DNA of 64,000 nt, from assembly GCA_022266195.1 (NCBI GenBank), contig WHVY01000002.1:4107001-4171000 (forward strand), read 5' to 3'. This DNA is from Tetranychus cinnabarinus. Taxonomy: Eukaryota; Arthropoda; Arachnida; Trombidiformes; Tetranychidae. Shown here in pieces: positions 1 to 11,540 of the stretch. Position 1 is the stretch's first letter. Each line of letters starts with the position of its first letter. Made by a program: the position numbers and the translations under genes. The notes below the pieces were generated by a model, which did not search any database, had not been told where the DNA came from, and was given only the letters and a program-made list of their open reading frames with translations.

Positions 1-74
1 ACAATAAACCAACCTGGAAGTAAAAAAGAAAGTCAATGTTACTGGTTCTTTTTTGAATTAAAAGAAAGCCTTAC

Positions 75-384
75 CTGGTTGAAGCCATTCCCGAATATTT
101 TGATATTTAGCACTATAAATCCAATTGCAACCGTCAAACTTTTCGTCATATTGATATGGAGGATGGCGATAATTATTAAAACAAACATCCCAAAGTCCAA
201 GGCGGATGAAAGATGTGTAGGTTTTGGTGTATGATGATAGCCAATAAGGGGCAGAAAACGAAACAATCAAAGAAATCCATGAAATTAGACAGAGTGCACT
301 GGTTACTTCATATTTTCGTGATATGTAAAATTTTGAACGAGAACTTTGTTTTTCTGTGCTAGCTCCACTCAGGGTTGAAGCCAT
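75..384 (-). CDS. Claudin-like four-span membrane protein, exon 1 (partial, runs off left edge)
   Basis: First coding exon of a PMP22/EMP/claudin-superfamily membrane protein. The ATG is at 384-382 and the exon ends at 75 with a clean donor (CCAG|GTAAGG). The ~103 residues seen contain a hydrophilic Ser/Thr-rich N-terminus, a first membrane segment (TSALCLISWISLIVSFSAPYW), and the start of the first extracellular loop with the family signature: a Trp after the TM, then GLWDVCF and later GCNWIY, i.e. W..GLW..C..C. In the family this loop joins two Cys by a disulphide at cell-cell contacts. The remaining three TM segments lie beyond the left edge. The family call is seen directly; the exact claudin-like subgroup is not resolved. 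Confidence 0.72.
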
Positions 385-1823
385 TGTCAAATTTTCATCA
401 ACAGGTTGTTTACAACCTTAATTGTCAAATGCTAAAATAAATTTTCAGATCAAATGTGGAATGATATGTAAATGAAGTTGAAAGTGTCCTATTGATCATA
501 AGTAAACGTCTCTGTATGGACCAACAGGTAAACCATTGGTAGAAATAAACAGCCTAGAGAAGTCAGGTAACCACAAAAATACATCCAGGTAAGACACGTT
601 AGGTAATCTTGATACTATGTACCAAGGCACTGTCAATAAATGGTTTATAAAGTAGATCACATTAAAAAATAGTCAATTTGAGTTAATAAGTCAGTCAGGT
701 GAATGACACACCCAGCGAGATTTTGTGTTTATCAAGAGAAAAAGATGGAATTATTTGTTACCTGAAATTTTGAAGAAACCAGGTAAGTAAAAGGGACCGT
801 TGAATAACAACGCCACTTAAAACGTAAATTTTTTCAAATAAGTAACTGTTCCTGTATTTTTTGCATATTATCATATAACCAAAGGATCAAATAACTCTTA
901 AAAATTTCAATTTATATCTGAAAAAAGATAAAGGCTTAAGTTAATCGTTAAACGTTGATTTTGTTGCTGGTAGAAATGCAGTTGAATTGAAAACAATAAA
1001 AGCTAATTATAATTTTACCGCCAAATAACTTGCATTGCTTCATAAAGCACTAAAATTTTGAAACCAGATACATTGAATTTAAGTCTCACAATGATTAGGT
1101 TTACCTGGTAGACATTAATTTTCAGCAAGAATTTTCAATCGATAAAGAATGATGTAAAATTAAAAAATAAACATTGTAATAATTTGTTGACTTTGTTTAT
1201 TGTGACTTTTGATTCTTGAAGTTATTTGTTTTTAAGGGATGAAGGGTTGACCAAGAAATATGGTTTATTTCAAGAGAGTTTACAATAGACTAGAAAATTT
1301 GATTGTTTCATTTTAAAAAAAAATAACAGTGAACAATTAAGCGTCATGCTTTCAACTAAACATTATGAGTATAATAAAATTGCAATACAATCAATGATAT
1401 TTTTGAGTTTTATGATTCATGATGAATATAATTCAATGATAAATAATAAATCTTCTTATTTCTTTGCTTGACACTTTTTCCTTGGACTGTAGACATTTGG
1501 GTTCATTAAAAATTAATGTATTCCATTAATCAAATGTAGATATTCGATTGGTTAATTAGATGCTTTTGTAGGTGAAATGGTTTACATTATGATGGATAAT
1601 AACTTGTCATTTTAATACTTTCATGTGACTTTATTGATTTGATGATAATGATTTGATAAGGTTGACGAAGAAACTTTGAGTAGGTAACAATTTGCTTTTT
1701 GCTGTCTTATTCTGTGGTTGTGTGTGTCATATCATAGCAAAAACAATGAAATGAGCAATATGGCAGATCAGTTGATAAAATGAAAAGCGATAAACGAAAT
1801 ACTATAATATATGTTGATTGAGA
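385..1823. other. Intergenic between two minus-strand genes
   Basis: About 1.4 kb of AT-rich sequence with no supportable ORF. It contains the presumed 5'UTR/promoter side of the claudin-like gene at the left and the 3' flank of the LYST-like gene at the right. TTTATT at 1630-1635 (AATAAA on the minus strand), ~190 bases past the LYST stop, is a candidate polyadenylation signal. No RNA gene or repeat was recognised. Confidence 0.5.
1630..1635 (-). terminator. Candidate polyadenylation signal of LYST-like gene
   Basis: AATAAA on the minus strand about 190 bases beyond the TAA stop at 1824-1826. Motif match only. Confidence 0.35.
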
Positions 1824-4800
1824 TTAACTGGATGATGAGTCGGAGTGAAAGAAAACGTTGACAAAATTGTTTTTCTTGGTAATACTTTTTCCCCACACAA
1901 GGATGGTTCCATTTTCACCAGCAATATGAAAATGTTGATTATCATGTGTGTAAGTCATGCATTTAATTGGCATGTTGAATTTAGGAGCAACCAGTTGACG
2001 GACTAGCGCCAAATCCCATGAATTGTACATTTTGATTGTTCCATCAGCAAAACCAACAGCCAATACATTAACGGAAACACCTTCAGGGGCAGATGAATAG
2101 CACATGGAGGTGATTTTTTCTGTGGTTTTAATTTCACCAACAACTGATCCATTAATTGTGTTTACTTTTAATAGGCTCACTCCTTGTTGGTGGCTTAAAC
2201 TGGCAATATCTCCAAGAGTTTGACTTATAGTAATCGAAAGCACTTCGTTTGAATGACTGGCAATGGTACGGATATAAAATAGCTTATTAAGATCCCAAAT
2301 AATACAAGCTCCATCAACTCCACCAGAAACAATCACATTAAACTCTTGATTGATCACAATACAATTAACTGGTCCACGGTGTCCATGTAACCAACTTTTA
2401 CAACCGGTTAACTCAACATTATTCTGGAAGAGAAAATTTTTTAAAGTTTAATTACTTTTTTCACGATATTTTTAAACAGATAAAAGTAGTTGGAGCAAGT
2501 AAATAAATGAATTACCTTTATTGGACTAGTGAAATTATAAACTGTAATTAAACCTGATTGATGTCCGATCATGAGCATATTTTTTCCAGGTGTTGTGGCA
2601 CATACAGTAACCTAATAAATAGAAATTAAAATAAAAATTAACAAATAATTAAAAATAGAATCAAGACTAAGTTTGAAAGATTTAGTGAAAATTACCTTGT
2701 CATAATTTAGATTGCCGGAGATGAGAGGAGTAGATGGACCATTTCGTGAATATTTAATTCTAATAACATTATCTGGATAATTCCAAGAGACAAGAGCCAG
2801 GGAAGTAATGTATGTAGCTCCTGATGGATTATTTGAGCTGGAACTTGGTTTAGGTCTATTATATGTTAAAAGAAGACAAGTGTAGGCTTCCAAGGAAAAC
2901 ACAATATTTGTAATTAAAGGGCAAAAGGAAGCAATTTTGCGAGTACTTTTTTCTCTGTGAACAATCAATGGTTCAACTTGAGCAGGCGAACCGATATAAT
3001 TTCCCCATTTAATACCAGTTACTTCTTCCATCACTGAAACAATGGAAGGTGATTTTGAATCCCTCAATCTACGTTCAGTATTGATTGAAGGATGAGGAGT
3101 ATTGAATAATTGTTTAGGCATTTGACCAAAAGTTCTAATCATTGTATGTAAAGCTTTACTTTTAACTGGGTCTTCAATTTTGGACACATCGACCCCATAA
3201 TAAGTGGCTGGATGGAAACAGTTGATGGCTTCAACGGCAGCTCGACCTGTTTGTTTGTAACCAAAAACTAAATCAATCCAGTCGTGCAAATTTTGAGTAA
3301 CATAATCAGATTCAAGGGCTTGTCTATGGATGAGGATAAAAAGCCTGGCATCACCTCTGCACCAAGTTGGCAATTTAACGTCATCAACAACTTCACCATT
3401 TTGCCGAATGCCAAAGTTGAACTTTTCTTGATTCAAGAGAAATTCGGGAAGAGTAAAAAATTCTGGAATCAATTCTTTAAAATCAGTTTTTGATTCACCA
3501 CTTGCTAATCTCCAAGCAGTTTCCATTGAATGGAAGGTTCGATCAGGAATGTCAAATGAGTTATCTTGATAGGTGAGAAACATTTGAGTAAAGGGTGGAA
3601 GACGGACAAGAAAGTGTAATACGGTTCCAGAATTACTGTAATGAGAACCAAAGTGATAAGGTCCGGTTGTTGGGAAAAGGGAATCTTCAAAATACGATGA
3701 CTTCTCATATTCCTCTTTTAAATAATTGTATTGGTTAATATAATATTCTTCGTTAGTTTTATGTTGTACAGCCATGGGCCTAGAAAGATTACGGAATGAT
3801 GCTGGTGATTTAAGGTTAAGAACAGTACTATCATAATCAGCTAAAATAAACGGGAAAACGGGATATTGCATGAGATCATTGAAAGAACGGCCTGAAATTT
3901 TGTTTAGATATGTTAAATATTCAAAATTTGTCATGAGGCCTTCACGCCACAATTGAGTAATTGAGGAAAGGCTTTTCAATTCAGTCAAGTTGGCCAATGT
4001 TTTCATATAAAGATACTTTAGAAACTCATCACAGTCACATTTGTTTTCAAATGAAATCAAATAAGATGATCCATTGGTAAGAAACATTTCAAAAGCATTA
4101 TTTTGCAGCTGATAACGACATGGATGGATCTCTTTTATATCATCAAACAACCAAACTTCGGTAAATACAGTTGACTCGGAGTAGGGTGTCTTTTGTTCAC
4201 CAACAAAATGAATGCAACTTGAACCAATTAAAATTTCACCAGGATATTCAACACCCGGAGCAATTATTGTACAACTTGTAGTATAAAGGATTCTCTCGTT
4301 TGTGTAAAGACGATCAATTAAGGCAGTAAAATCAGATTCATGGAGATTTCTTTGAAACAAATAAGCTAAATTTTTGTCCAAGTATTTGGTTCGATGACGA
4401 GAAACTGGTTCAGCGAAAAATTTACTTGGAATATCAAGATGACAACGACGTAATCGACGGCGAACTCTCATCGGACCCTCGGTAGGATCAAGTTCCCAGG
4501 AATGTAAATAGGAATCTTCATTGTACCAAACAGCCTTTTCGTGAGTAAACATTTCAATAAGTGACTTCCAATCTTTATGAATTGAGTATCTTTCAGAGGA
4601 TAGATGCTTTAAATGGTTGATGAAAACTTTCCTCTCCTGATTTTGGGCTTCAACAGCATCTCTAGTTATGCACATGGCGTTTTCAACCACTTTATGAGAT
4701 AAAGATTGTAATCGTTCAAAAGAAGCATCTTCTTGTTGGTTATTGGCTGATTGAAATTTTTCTTTGTTCCATTCAACAAACCATTCAGAAATTAATCGCT

Positions 4801-7800
4801 TTGAAATCTCGTTAGTTACCATTCTTTTGTTCGGATTATTTCCAATTGGATTTATTTTTAGTAGATCTCGCACTAACTCGGTACCATCAGAATCAGCACA
4901 AGCTTGGAGAAGATCTTTGAGAAATGATTCGAATAAATTTGCAAAACGATTGTTGGATCTCAAAAGGAGGGTTAAATTTTCAGCATTTGATTTTAAAAAG
5001 GAAACATAATATAATCTTTCTGGTGTTGGTTGAAGTGGAGACATCAAGAAATGAATCAATCGACACAATTCATTTTTGATAGCCTCTTTGGAGGTTCCAA
5101 TGAAATTGTTTAGAATAGATTTACGACGTTTGCTGTCAGACCTTTTCTTATTAAGATCAAGAACTTGAAAAATTCGATGCAATAAAGAACGAGCGAAAAA
5201 TTTTTCCTTTTCACTGATAGAAAGATCATCTTCTAGGAAGGAAAAGAAAATAATAATTTTAGATTACAATTAAAGAAATGATTATACTTGAAATTATATT
5301 GTTTAACGTACCTCTTAAAATAAGAAAATCAACAGATTTGAAGATCAATTTTTTAAATCTATCGGTTAATTCAGAGTTGGAAACATGTCCTTTAATTGCA
5401 TTTGAAGCTTCAGATTCATTCATGTAATTTGGTCTCTCTCGAAACGAACTATAAGTTGACATTGACGTTGAATCCACCACTAATCCGGAATTGTGAGAAG
5501 CCATGTAAGTCTCATCTGATGGAGAGAATAGGTTGAAGAATTTCTCTGATTTGTTTATGGCTGAGTTGATAATTTGATTGTCATGAGGGAAAGAGGGAGG
5601 AGAGAGAAGAGAGAAGAGGAAGGGAAGATGTTGGGAATTAAAGACAAGGTAAGACGCTTTCTTCTTTTGTTTTTTTCAAAATAAAGAAAATTAAGAAATT
5701 AAAACAAAAAGAAAACATTTAACGTGATATTACCTTTCATTAATTTTGATCGATCATCCCAATTTCGTATCAAATCGGTAAGATGATTACCAACAGCATC
5801 ATGGGCAGCTTCAAATAAATGCACAAGCGATTCTCTGAACCAATTTCTGAGTCCCTGAGTAGTCTTCTTTTCTAGTTGTGAGAGTTGGTTGATTGTTTGA
5901 AGAAAGAGATTCCAATGTTGAGATCTACTTGATTCAAATAAATTTCTTCCAATAGAATAGATTACTTTTAAAACATCGTTAATTATGACATCATCTTCAT
6001 AACCATCGATAGAATCATCACGACCAAGTTGATAATTATCAGCATTCACTAAAACTTTTATTAAACACTCAATGAAACCAATTTCATATAAATGTTTCAT
6101 TATCGGACTGGACAGTGGAAGGTTTTCAATAAATTTACGTAAAGCAATTAATGCTGTATGGCAGAGATTGACGTCGTTCACTGAATTTGGAAGAAGTGCA
6201 AACAGTAAAACAAAAGAATTCCAATGGTCATTGGACATCTTGTATATTTCGAGAGATGGAAAATTTTCTTCAAAAGAAAACCTTTCATCAGGCTGAGTAT
6301 TCATGATGAAAGCAAAAGCTTGATTAATAAGGTTAAATGTAGCGGAATGTTGGTGGAGTTGATTGGCAATCAAGTGTAATCCATGATGGGTAATAAATGT
6401 GTTGATTGCTTCAAGCCCTTTACCCCGTTTGAGGCAGCAAATTAAGCAATTCAAAACAGCTTCACGTACTTTATCTGATTCACTGTGTCCTAGAATGACT
6501 AAAACTCCCGGGCGAACAATGGGTCCAATCATTTTATACAACATTGGTTCGGAAGCTTCTTCGATAATTTTAGCAATCATGTTTATAAAATCAGCCATAA
6601 CCATATAATAGATGGTCTCCTGATCAAATTTTGGTTCATCATTAGTACTGTTGCCATCAAAATTTGAACTTTCCCAATCACTATTCAACTTGTTCACCAT
6701 TCCTGGTCTCCTATCACCAAGTGATCTTCTAATTTGACTAGACTTCAAATTAGTAGGCAATAAATAATAAAAACTAGACTTTGAATGACAAATGTAAGTG
6801 TTAGATGCTCGATGGAGTAGTAATAATGTGTCAAAAACATCGTTCAAAATGGACAGTTCTAAAGTTAATGTTGTTATCAATGCCTTTGTCAGTTCAGGCA
6901 GAATACGGGCAACTTCATACGGTAATTCGAGATTGCTGTCATCCATTTGAACCAAAGTGTCTTTGAGCATGGTTAAAATAATATCAACAATATGACCACG
7001 TCTCATTTGGAGAATATTAAATTCTCTTCGTGAATTAACTGGAGATATCAGATCTAATAACATATTAGTAAAACAATTTATAGTCTCAGGTTTTCGGTGC
7101 CAGGCTCTCCAAGATGAGATAAGATGGGAAAACGCTATTGAGTTGATAATTATGGCTTGCTTGGTATCTAAGCTGCTCAAGCAACAATTAAGATATGGCT
7201 GATAAACTTTACATGAAACATTGCAATTAGGCGTTTCCAAGACAGAATTAATCAAACGAAATCCATTAAACTCGTATGCAAAAGATAACATAAATTCGTA
7301 GTGAGTCTTGCAGACTTGTAACAATATATTAAGAGCACGAGCTTGAGTTTCGTCATTAGAAGTAACTTCAACAATTTTGGCAAAAAAGAAAATTAAAGCA
7401 CCAATCCCACCGATTTCAAGTAAATTTTTACTCAAATCATTTTTTATCTCAGCAAACAGCACCAAAGGATTCCGTGTCACTTGTAGGTTATGATCTTCAC
7501 GATTAACCTCTCCTTGAAGTGGCCGAGGAGTGAATGAAATGAAAGGCATTGAAGTGTAAAGTGCGATCTTTTTTTTACAAGGTGGTGTAAGATGATTAGG
7601 AGCTTCATATCCACCAATTTTAGATTGAATCACATGCATTGCTAGCGCAAATTCATCTGAATCTGTAGAACTATAACAGTCCATATCAGCTAGAGCCCAA
7701 ATTTTAGATAACATCTCATGATGACATTTCAATAGATCAACCATTTCATTAAACAATGGGTTATTAATACTCGGATCCCATTTGTGTTCATCAACACAAG

Positions 7801-7816
7801 TAACAGGTCCATTCAT
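1824..7816 (-). CDS. LYST: LYST/mauve-like BEACH-WD40 protein with EH-domain remnant at N-terminus
   Basis: Hand-spliced exons 5734-7816, 5312-5515, 2696-5232, 2516-2611 and 1824-2423 join in phase with GT-AG sites to 1839 aa. Residues ~9-83 match the C-terminal EH domain of EHD/Past1 proteins (LSKIWALADMD, then DEFALAMHVIQSKIGGYE), but the first EF-hand helix is missing and the Ca loop is degraded. Next come a helical armadillo-like region, a PH-like domain (~1075-1185), a BEACH domain (~1190-1477; RPMAVQ, GSHYSNSGTVLHFLVR, LPEFLLN, ALESDYVTQNLHDWIDLVFG) and WD40 repeats (~1500-1839; GACIIWDLNKL). The BEACH wording FHPATYYGVDVSKIEDPV is LYST-type rather than neurobeachin or WDFY3. LYST proteins act in lysosome and lysosome-related organelle size and fusion. 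Vertebrate LYST is ~3800 aa, so the N-terminal half is missing or lies in undetected distant exons. The ATG at 7816 is the first in frame; a possible acceptor just upstream means this exon may be internal. Confidence 0.85.
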
Positions 7817-7834
7817 GATTGAAGCTTTGAACAA

Positions 7835-8612
7835 TAATTACAGTTGATTAATAAAAAAGAACACAAATGAATTATTTATAAATTACCAAAATAAACAACA
7901 CATCGAATAACCCAAGAATTGAAACATTACCAATTCATTTTCAAAACAAGCTTTGAGAAGGAGATACTCTATCTGATACAACTACTATCGTTTCGGATCA
8001 AGTAAAACCAACCCACAAATCAAAGCGACATCTATCTCAAAGTAAATGATTAATTTTGTCGGTATCATACCGACGATATGTAATCACTGATCTAAGGTCA
8101 GACGTAATGTTTTGGTACATTAACCAGATCAGACAAGATTTACAAGAAATATCATGTTTCTTTTCCAAGATGCTAATAATTTCAAACATATCCAATTATT
8201 CAACCATATTTGCTTTAATTAGCCTTAACCTGATCAAATGCCTAACATATTGAATTGAATCAACACATTGACAGCAAAAACTAGAATATAAATCAATGAA
8301 TTAAGCTGAATAAAACATAGTTAACTTCAAATGTAAAACGCATTGAATTTAATTTAAAACTCTATTCACTCAATCAAGTACTTCAACATATTGTTATTTT
8401 ATGGGGAAGAGGACATTTTAACCAGAATTTTAAAAGTATCACAATAAAAGGTTAATGTTGGTGCAGTCGAGATATGATCATTGCAGTCATTTTACATTGA
8501 AAAATGCCAAAGCTGTTACGGAGTAAATGTTTCAAGTACAAAAAAAGCTAAAAGCGAAATTATAATAACACAATGAAAGTAATCACAGAGGAAAATGAAA
8601 GCGATGTTTAAT
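7835..8612. other. Intergenic, upstream of LYST-like exon
   Basis: No supportable ORF on either strand. In particular no exon that would supply an EHD GTPase domain or the missing LYST N-terminus is visible here. Confidence 0.45.
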
Positions 8613-9017
8613 TCTAACCATGATTGTTGCTGTTCAACACTTTTGTTCAAGCTTTATTTTTCAAATTTTAACATAATAGAGCAATAACTATACTAACTAC
8701 TCTTTGTTTTAACATATTTGCACTGAAAAATAAACAAGATTTTGAAACAATTAATTATCAGATCCTTGTAATTTGATTGTATCCCAAATGTGGTAATAAA
8801 ATAGTGATTTAATGTTATCCAATCTTTACTTTTGTTCAATAATTCCTTCATTTTCTCATTGATTATATTGTCAAAGCGACCAAAATATTCCTATTGACTA
8901 AGTTAATCATTTCTTTCATTCCACCGTTGGAATAGGCCATTTAAGTTGACCTATTCACTGTGAAATTGCTCTTAATATTAGTATTGTTTACAGCTTGTCT
9001 TCTGACTCTTTTCAAGA
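8613..9017. repeat. Conserved upstream block of the small membrane-protein gene (copy 1)
   Basis: About 400 bases shared, with small changes, with 51349-51784 and 54500-54891, each time directly before the same ~90-residue ORF. Shared words include TTGCTGTTCAACACTTTTGT at the left end and GGAATAGGCCATTTAAGTTG near the ATG. It probably carries the promoter and 5'UTR and travels with the gene as one duplicated unit. A reading frame through its end that resembles a signal peptide has no ATG and is stopped in the other copies, so it is not coding. Confidence 0.7.
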
Positions 9018-9287
9018 ATGTCTCAGCAACAACTGGATCAATCGACTTTTGTTCAAAGAGCTGTATATCTAATCGAACAAATCTCGACCAATTTACAATT
9101 CTTAATGGCTTCAGTATGGAACTTTACTTCAGAACATTTACTTTTTTTGGTTTTAGTGACCATAAAATGGACTCTCTGGGTACTTCGTGGTATTGGTTTA
9201 CCTTCAGCTTATTCAATGGGAAGCACAGTTCACCTTATTAAACACCTTACCAAGACAAATAACAACTCCTCTATTATTAATAACTAA
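9018..9287 (+). CDS. Small single-span membrane protein, family copy 1 (unknown function)
   Basis: Complete 89-aa ORF starting MSQQQLDQSTFVQRAVYLIE. An amphipathic N-terminal half (~1-40) is followed by a hydrophobic segment (~46-62, LLFLVLVTIKWTLWVL), then GLPSAYSMGSTVHLIKHL and an Asn/Ser-rich tail. There are related copies at 51785, 54892 and 59432 (-). Against the 51785 copy I count about five silent changes and three conservative replacements (L/F, V/L, V/L) before the tail, a pattern suggesting selection on the protein rather than drift. The gene lies at the outer edge of a foldback element. I do not recognise the family; one membrane pass or a hairpin, perhaps on an organelle or lipid droplet, is speculation. 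Confidence 0.6.
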   Translation: MSQQQLDQSTFVQRAVYLIEQISTNLQFLMASVWNFTSEHLLFLVLVTIKWTLWVLRGIGLPSAYSMGSTVHLIKHLTKTNNNSSIINN

Positions 9288-9519
9288 CCAATAATTAACC
9301 GAGAAAAAGTGCATTTTTATTAGTTAAATATGATCAACATGAAGAGAGACAATAATTTGTCACAATTTACAAGTCCACAGGTTAAAAGAATTGCCTGCAA
9401 GTGAAATACGCGGTTGGTACTATTAAAAGAAAACAATTATCACATTTATGTACAACTTGAAACAAATGGCCAAAAAACGGGTGAAAATTAATTTCTTTCA
9501 AATAACGACTCTGTTGGTT

Positions 9520-11330
9520 TGTAGGGACATGGAGGTTGAATCCATTAGGCGATCTACAAAGTTCTCCGGTGAAAAGTTTTCGAGAAAATCGAGGTTAAAG
9601 TTGAAACTTCGATCGCCTTTTGTTCAACAACGGAAGCAGCTTTTGCAATGAAACTTATTTTGTTAGTGTAACTTTTGATGAAAAATCAGCAAATGTTGTT
9701 ATTTTGAGAAATAGCATTCTGAGTTTCCTGTAAAACAGATAAGTTCGATTTTTAGTTAAACCGACCGCATTCTGTGGCCATAAAAGTTAGAGAACTGAAA
9801 CTTAGTATTTGTCGATAAAAGTTATTGGTACACATCGTGGGGCAAATACTTTTTTCAATTTATTACCTGTTCTCTTGATTTCGGTCATTTACCTAAAAAC
9901 TTTGAGCCTCGATATTTCGAATATGACTGACCTACAGTCCTCATTCTTTCACTAATTTATTCCTTTACTAACTAATAGTTCTTTGCAATTTAAAAAATTT
10001 GGATTGCCGAATTCGGATTACAATGATTTGGTTTTAAACGCACGAGCAACAACTTATTTAACAAACCAAACTCAAATAAACACATAACTTGGTAAATAAA
10101 TCACTTTTCTGGTTAAGCTTACAAATGAAATGCAGAAGTTACTCCCAAAAGCTCGAACATTTGAATAAACAGTTGAGAGTTGGTGCATTTGTAGGGACAT
10201 AGAACCTAAGTCCATTGGTACTAAAAACTAATTCATCCTATGAACACTTTTCTAGAAAATCGAGGTCAAAGTTTGAACTTCGATCGCTTTTTGGAATGAA
10301 ATGGAAGTAGCTTTTAAAATGAAACTTATTTTGGTAGTGTAACTTTTGATGAAGAATTAGAAAATATTGTTATTTCTTAAAATAACATTCTGTGTTTTCT
10401 GTAAAACAGATTCGTTCCTTTTTAGTTAAACCGACCGCATTCTGTGGCCATGCGAGTTAGAGACCTAGAACTTGATATTCGTCGATAAAAGTTTTAGGTA
10501 CTCATCGTGCATCAAATACTTTTTTCAATTTATTAACTGTTCTCTTGATTTCGGTCATTTACCTAAAAACTTTGAGCCTCAATATTTCGAGTATGGTTGT
10601 ACCTACAGTCCTCATTCTTTCACTAATTTAATCATTTACTAACCAATAATCTCATGCAATTTCTAAACTTTTGATTAGTTCTTTCGGATTAAGATGTTTT
10701 GGCTTTAAATGCACAAGCAACAACTTATTTGACAAACCAAACTCAAATAAAGCAATATCTTGGTAAATAAACCAATTTTCTGGTTGAACTTTCAAATGGA
10801 ATGCAAAAAGTATCGCCAAAAGCTCGAAAGTTTGAGTAAAGATTTGAGACTTGGTGCATTTGTTAGGGACATAAAATCTCAATCCATTGGTGCTAATAAA
10901 TAATTCATAAGCTGGACAGTTTTCTAGAAAATGGAGGTCAAAGTTAAAACTTCGATCGCCTTTTATTCGGCTATGACAGCAGCTTTTTTCACGAAACTTC
11001 GCTTAATTAATTAGCATTTTGATAAACTACCTGAAAATGGTCTCATTTTGAGAAAATATATTTCTTTTTCTGTAAAATAGATCAAGTTCGATTTTTTAGT
11101 TGAACCGACCTCATTCTGTGACCATAAGAGTTAGGGAGAAGAAACTTAATATATGTCGATGAAAATTGCTGCTACACATTGTGCATCGATGAATTTTTTC
11201 ATTTTATTGATAGTTCTCTTAATTTTGATCATTTATTAGAAAACTTTTAGCCTCAATATTTCGATAATGGCATCATCTGCAGTCCTCATTTTTTGACCAA
11301 ACTTTGGATTGCATTATGGGCTATAACAAT
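9520..11330 (+). repeat. Foldback element 1, left arm
   Basis: Left arm of a long inverted repeat whose partner is 11541-13355; paired positions sum to about 22873. The 231 bases 10652-10882 reappear exactly as the reverse complement at 11991-12221. The arm is itself built from about 2.7 diverged tandem units of ~670 bases: the words TTGTAGGGACAT, TTCTAGAAAA(T)CGAGGT and TTCTGTGGCCATAA recur near 9520/10191/10860 and 9770/10441/11113. Short ORFs inside the arm come from this palindromic structure and do not look coding. Confidence 0.88.
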
Positions 11331-11540
11331 ATATGAATGAATAACGAATAAAATCCGAGTTAATTGATTCAAGAGTGAAAATCCTTGAATTAACACCTAA
11401 GGATTGTGTTTGATTCAACACAAATCTTCGTTGAGCTACATTTAACTCATTTACTCTTTATAAAGCAAGTTTCAAATCTAACAACGTAAGTAATGAATGC
11501 TATAACTTATTTTTCAAGATCTTTGTTGCTTCAATATTTC
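11331..11540. repeat. Foldback element 1, central spacer
   Basis: About 210 bases between the arms, containing TAAAATCCGAGTT, ATCTAAGG-like and TTATAAAGCAAGTTT words that recur in the centre of the second foldback element (57140-57355). Both elements therefore descend from one ancestor and did not form independently. No ORF. Confidence 0.75.

Noticed and set aside
8960..9241. Frame with a signal-peptide-like start overlapping small-gene copy 1
   Set aside because: It begins at GTG with no ATG, and the same frame is stopped at TGA in copies 2 and 3.
10652..10882. 76-aa ORF (minus), identical to 11991-12221 (plus)
   Set aside because: It is identical only because it lies in the palindrome arms. 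The matching frames in other tandem units and in element 2 are not conserved as protein.
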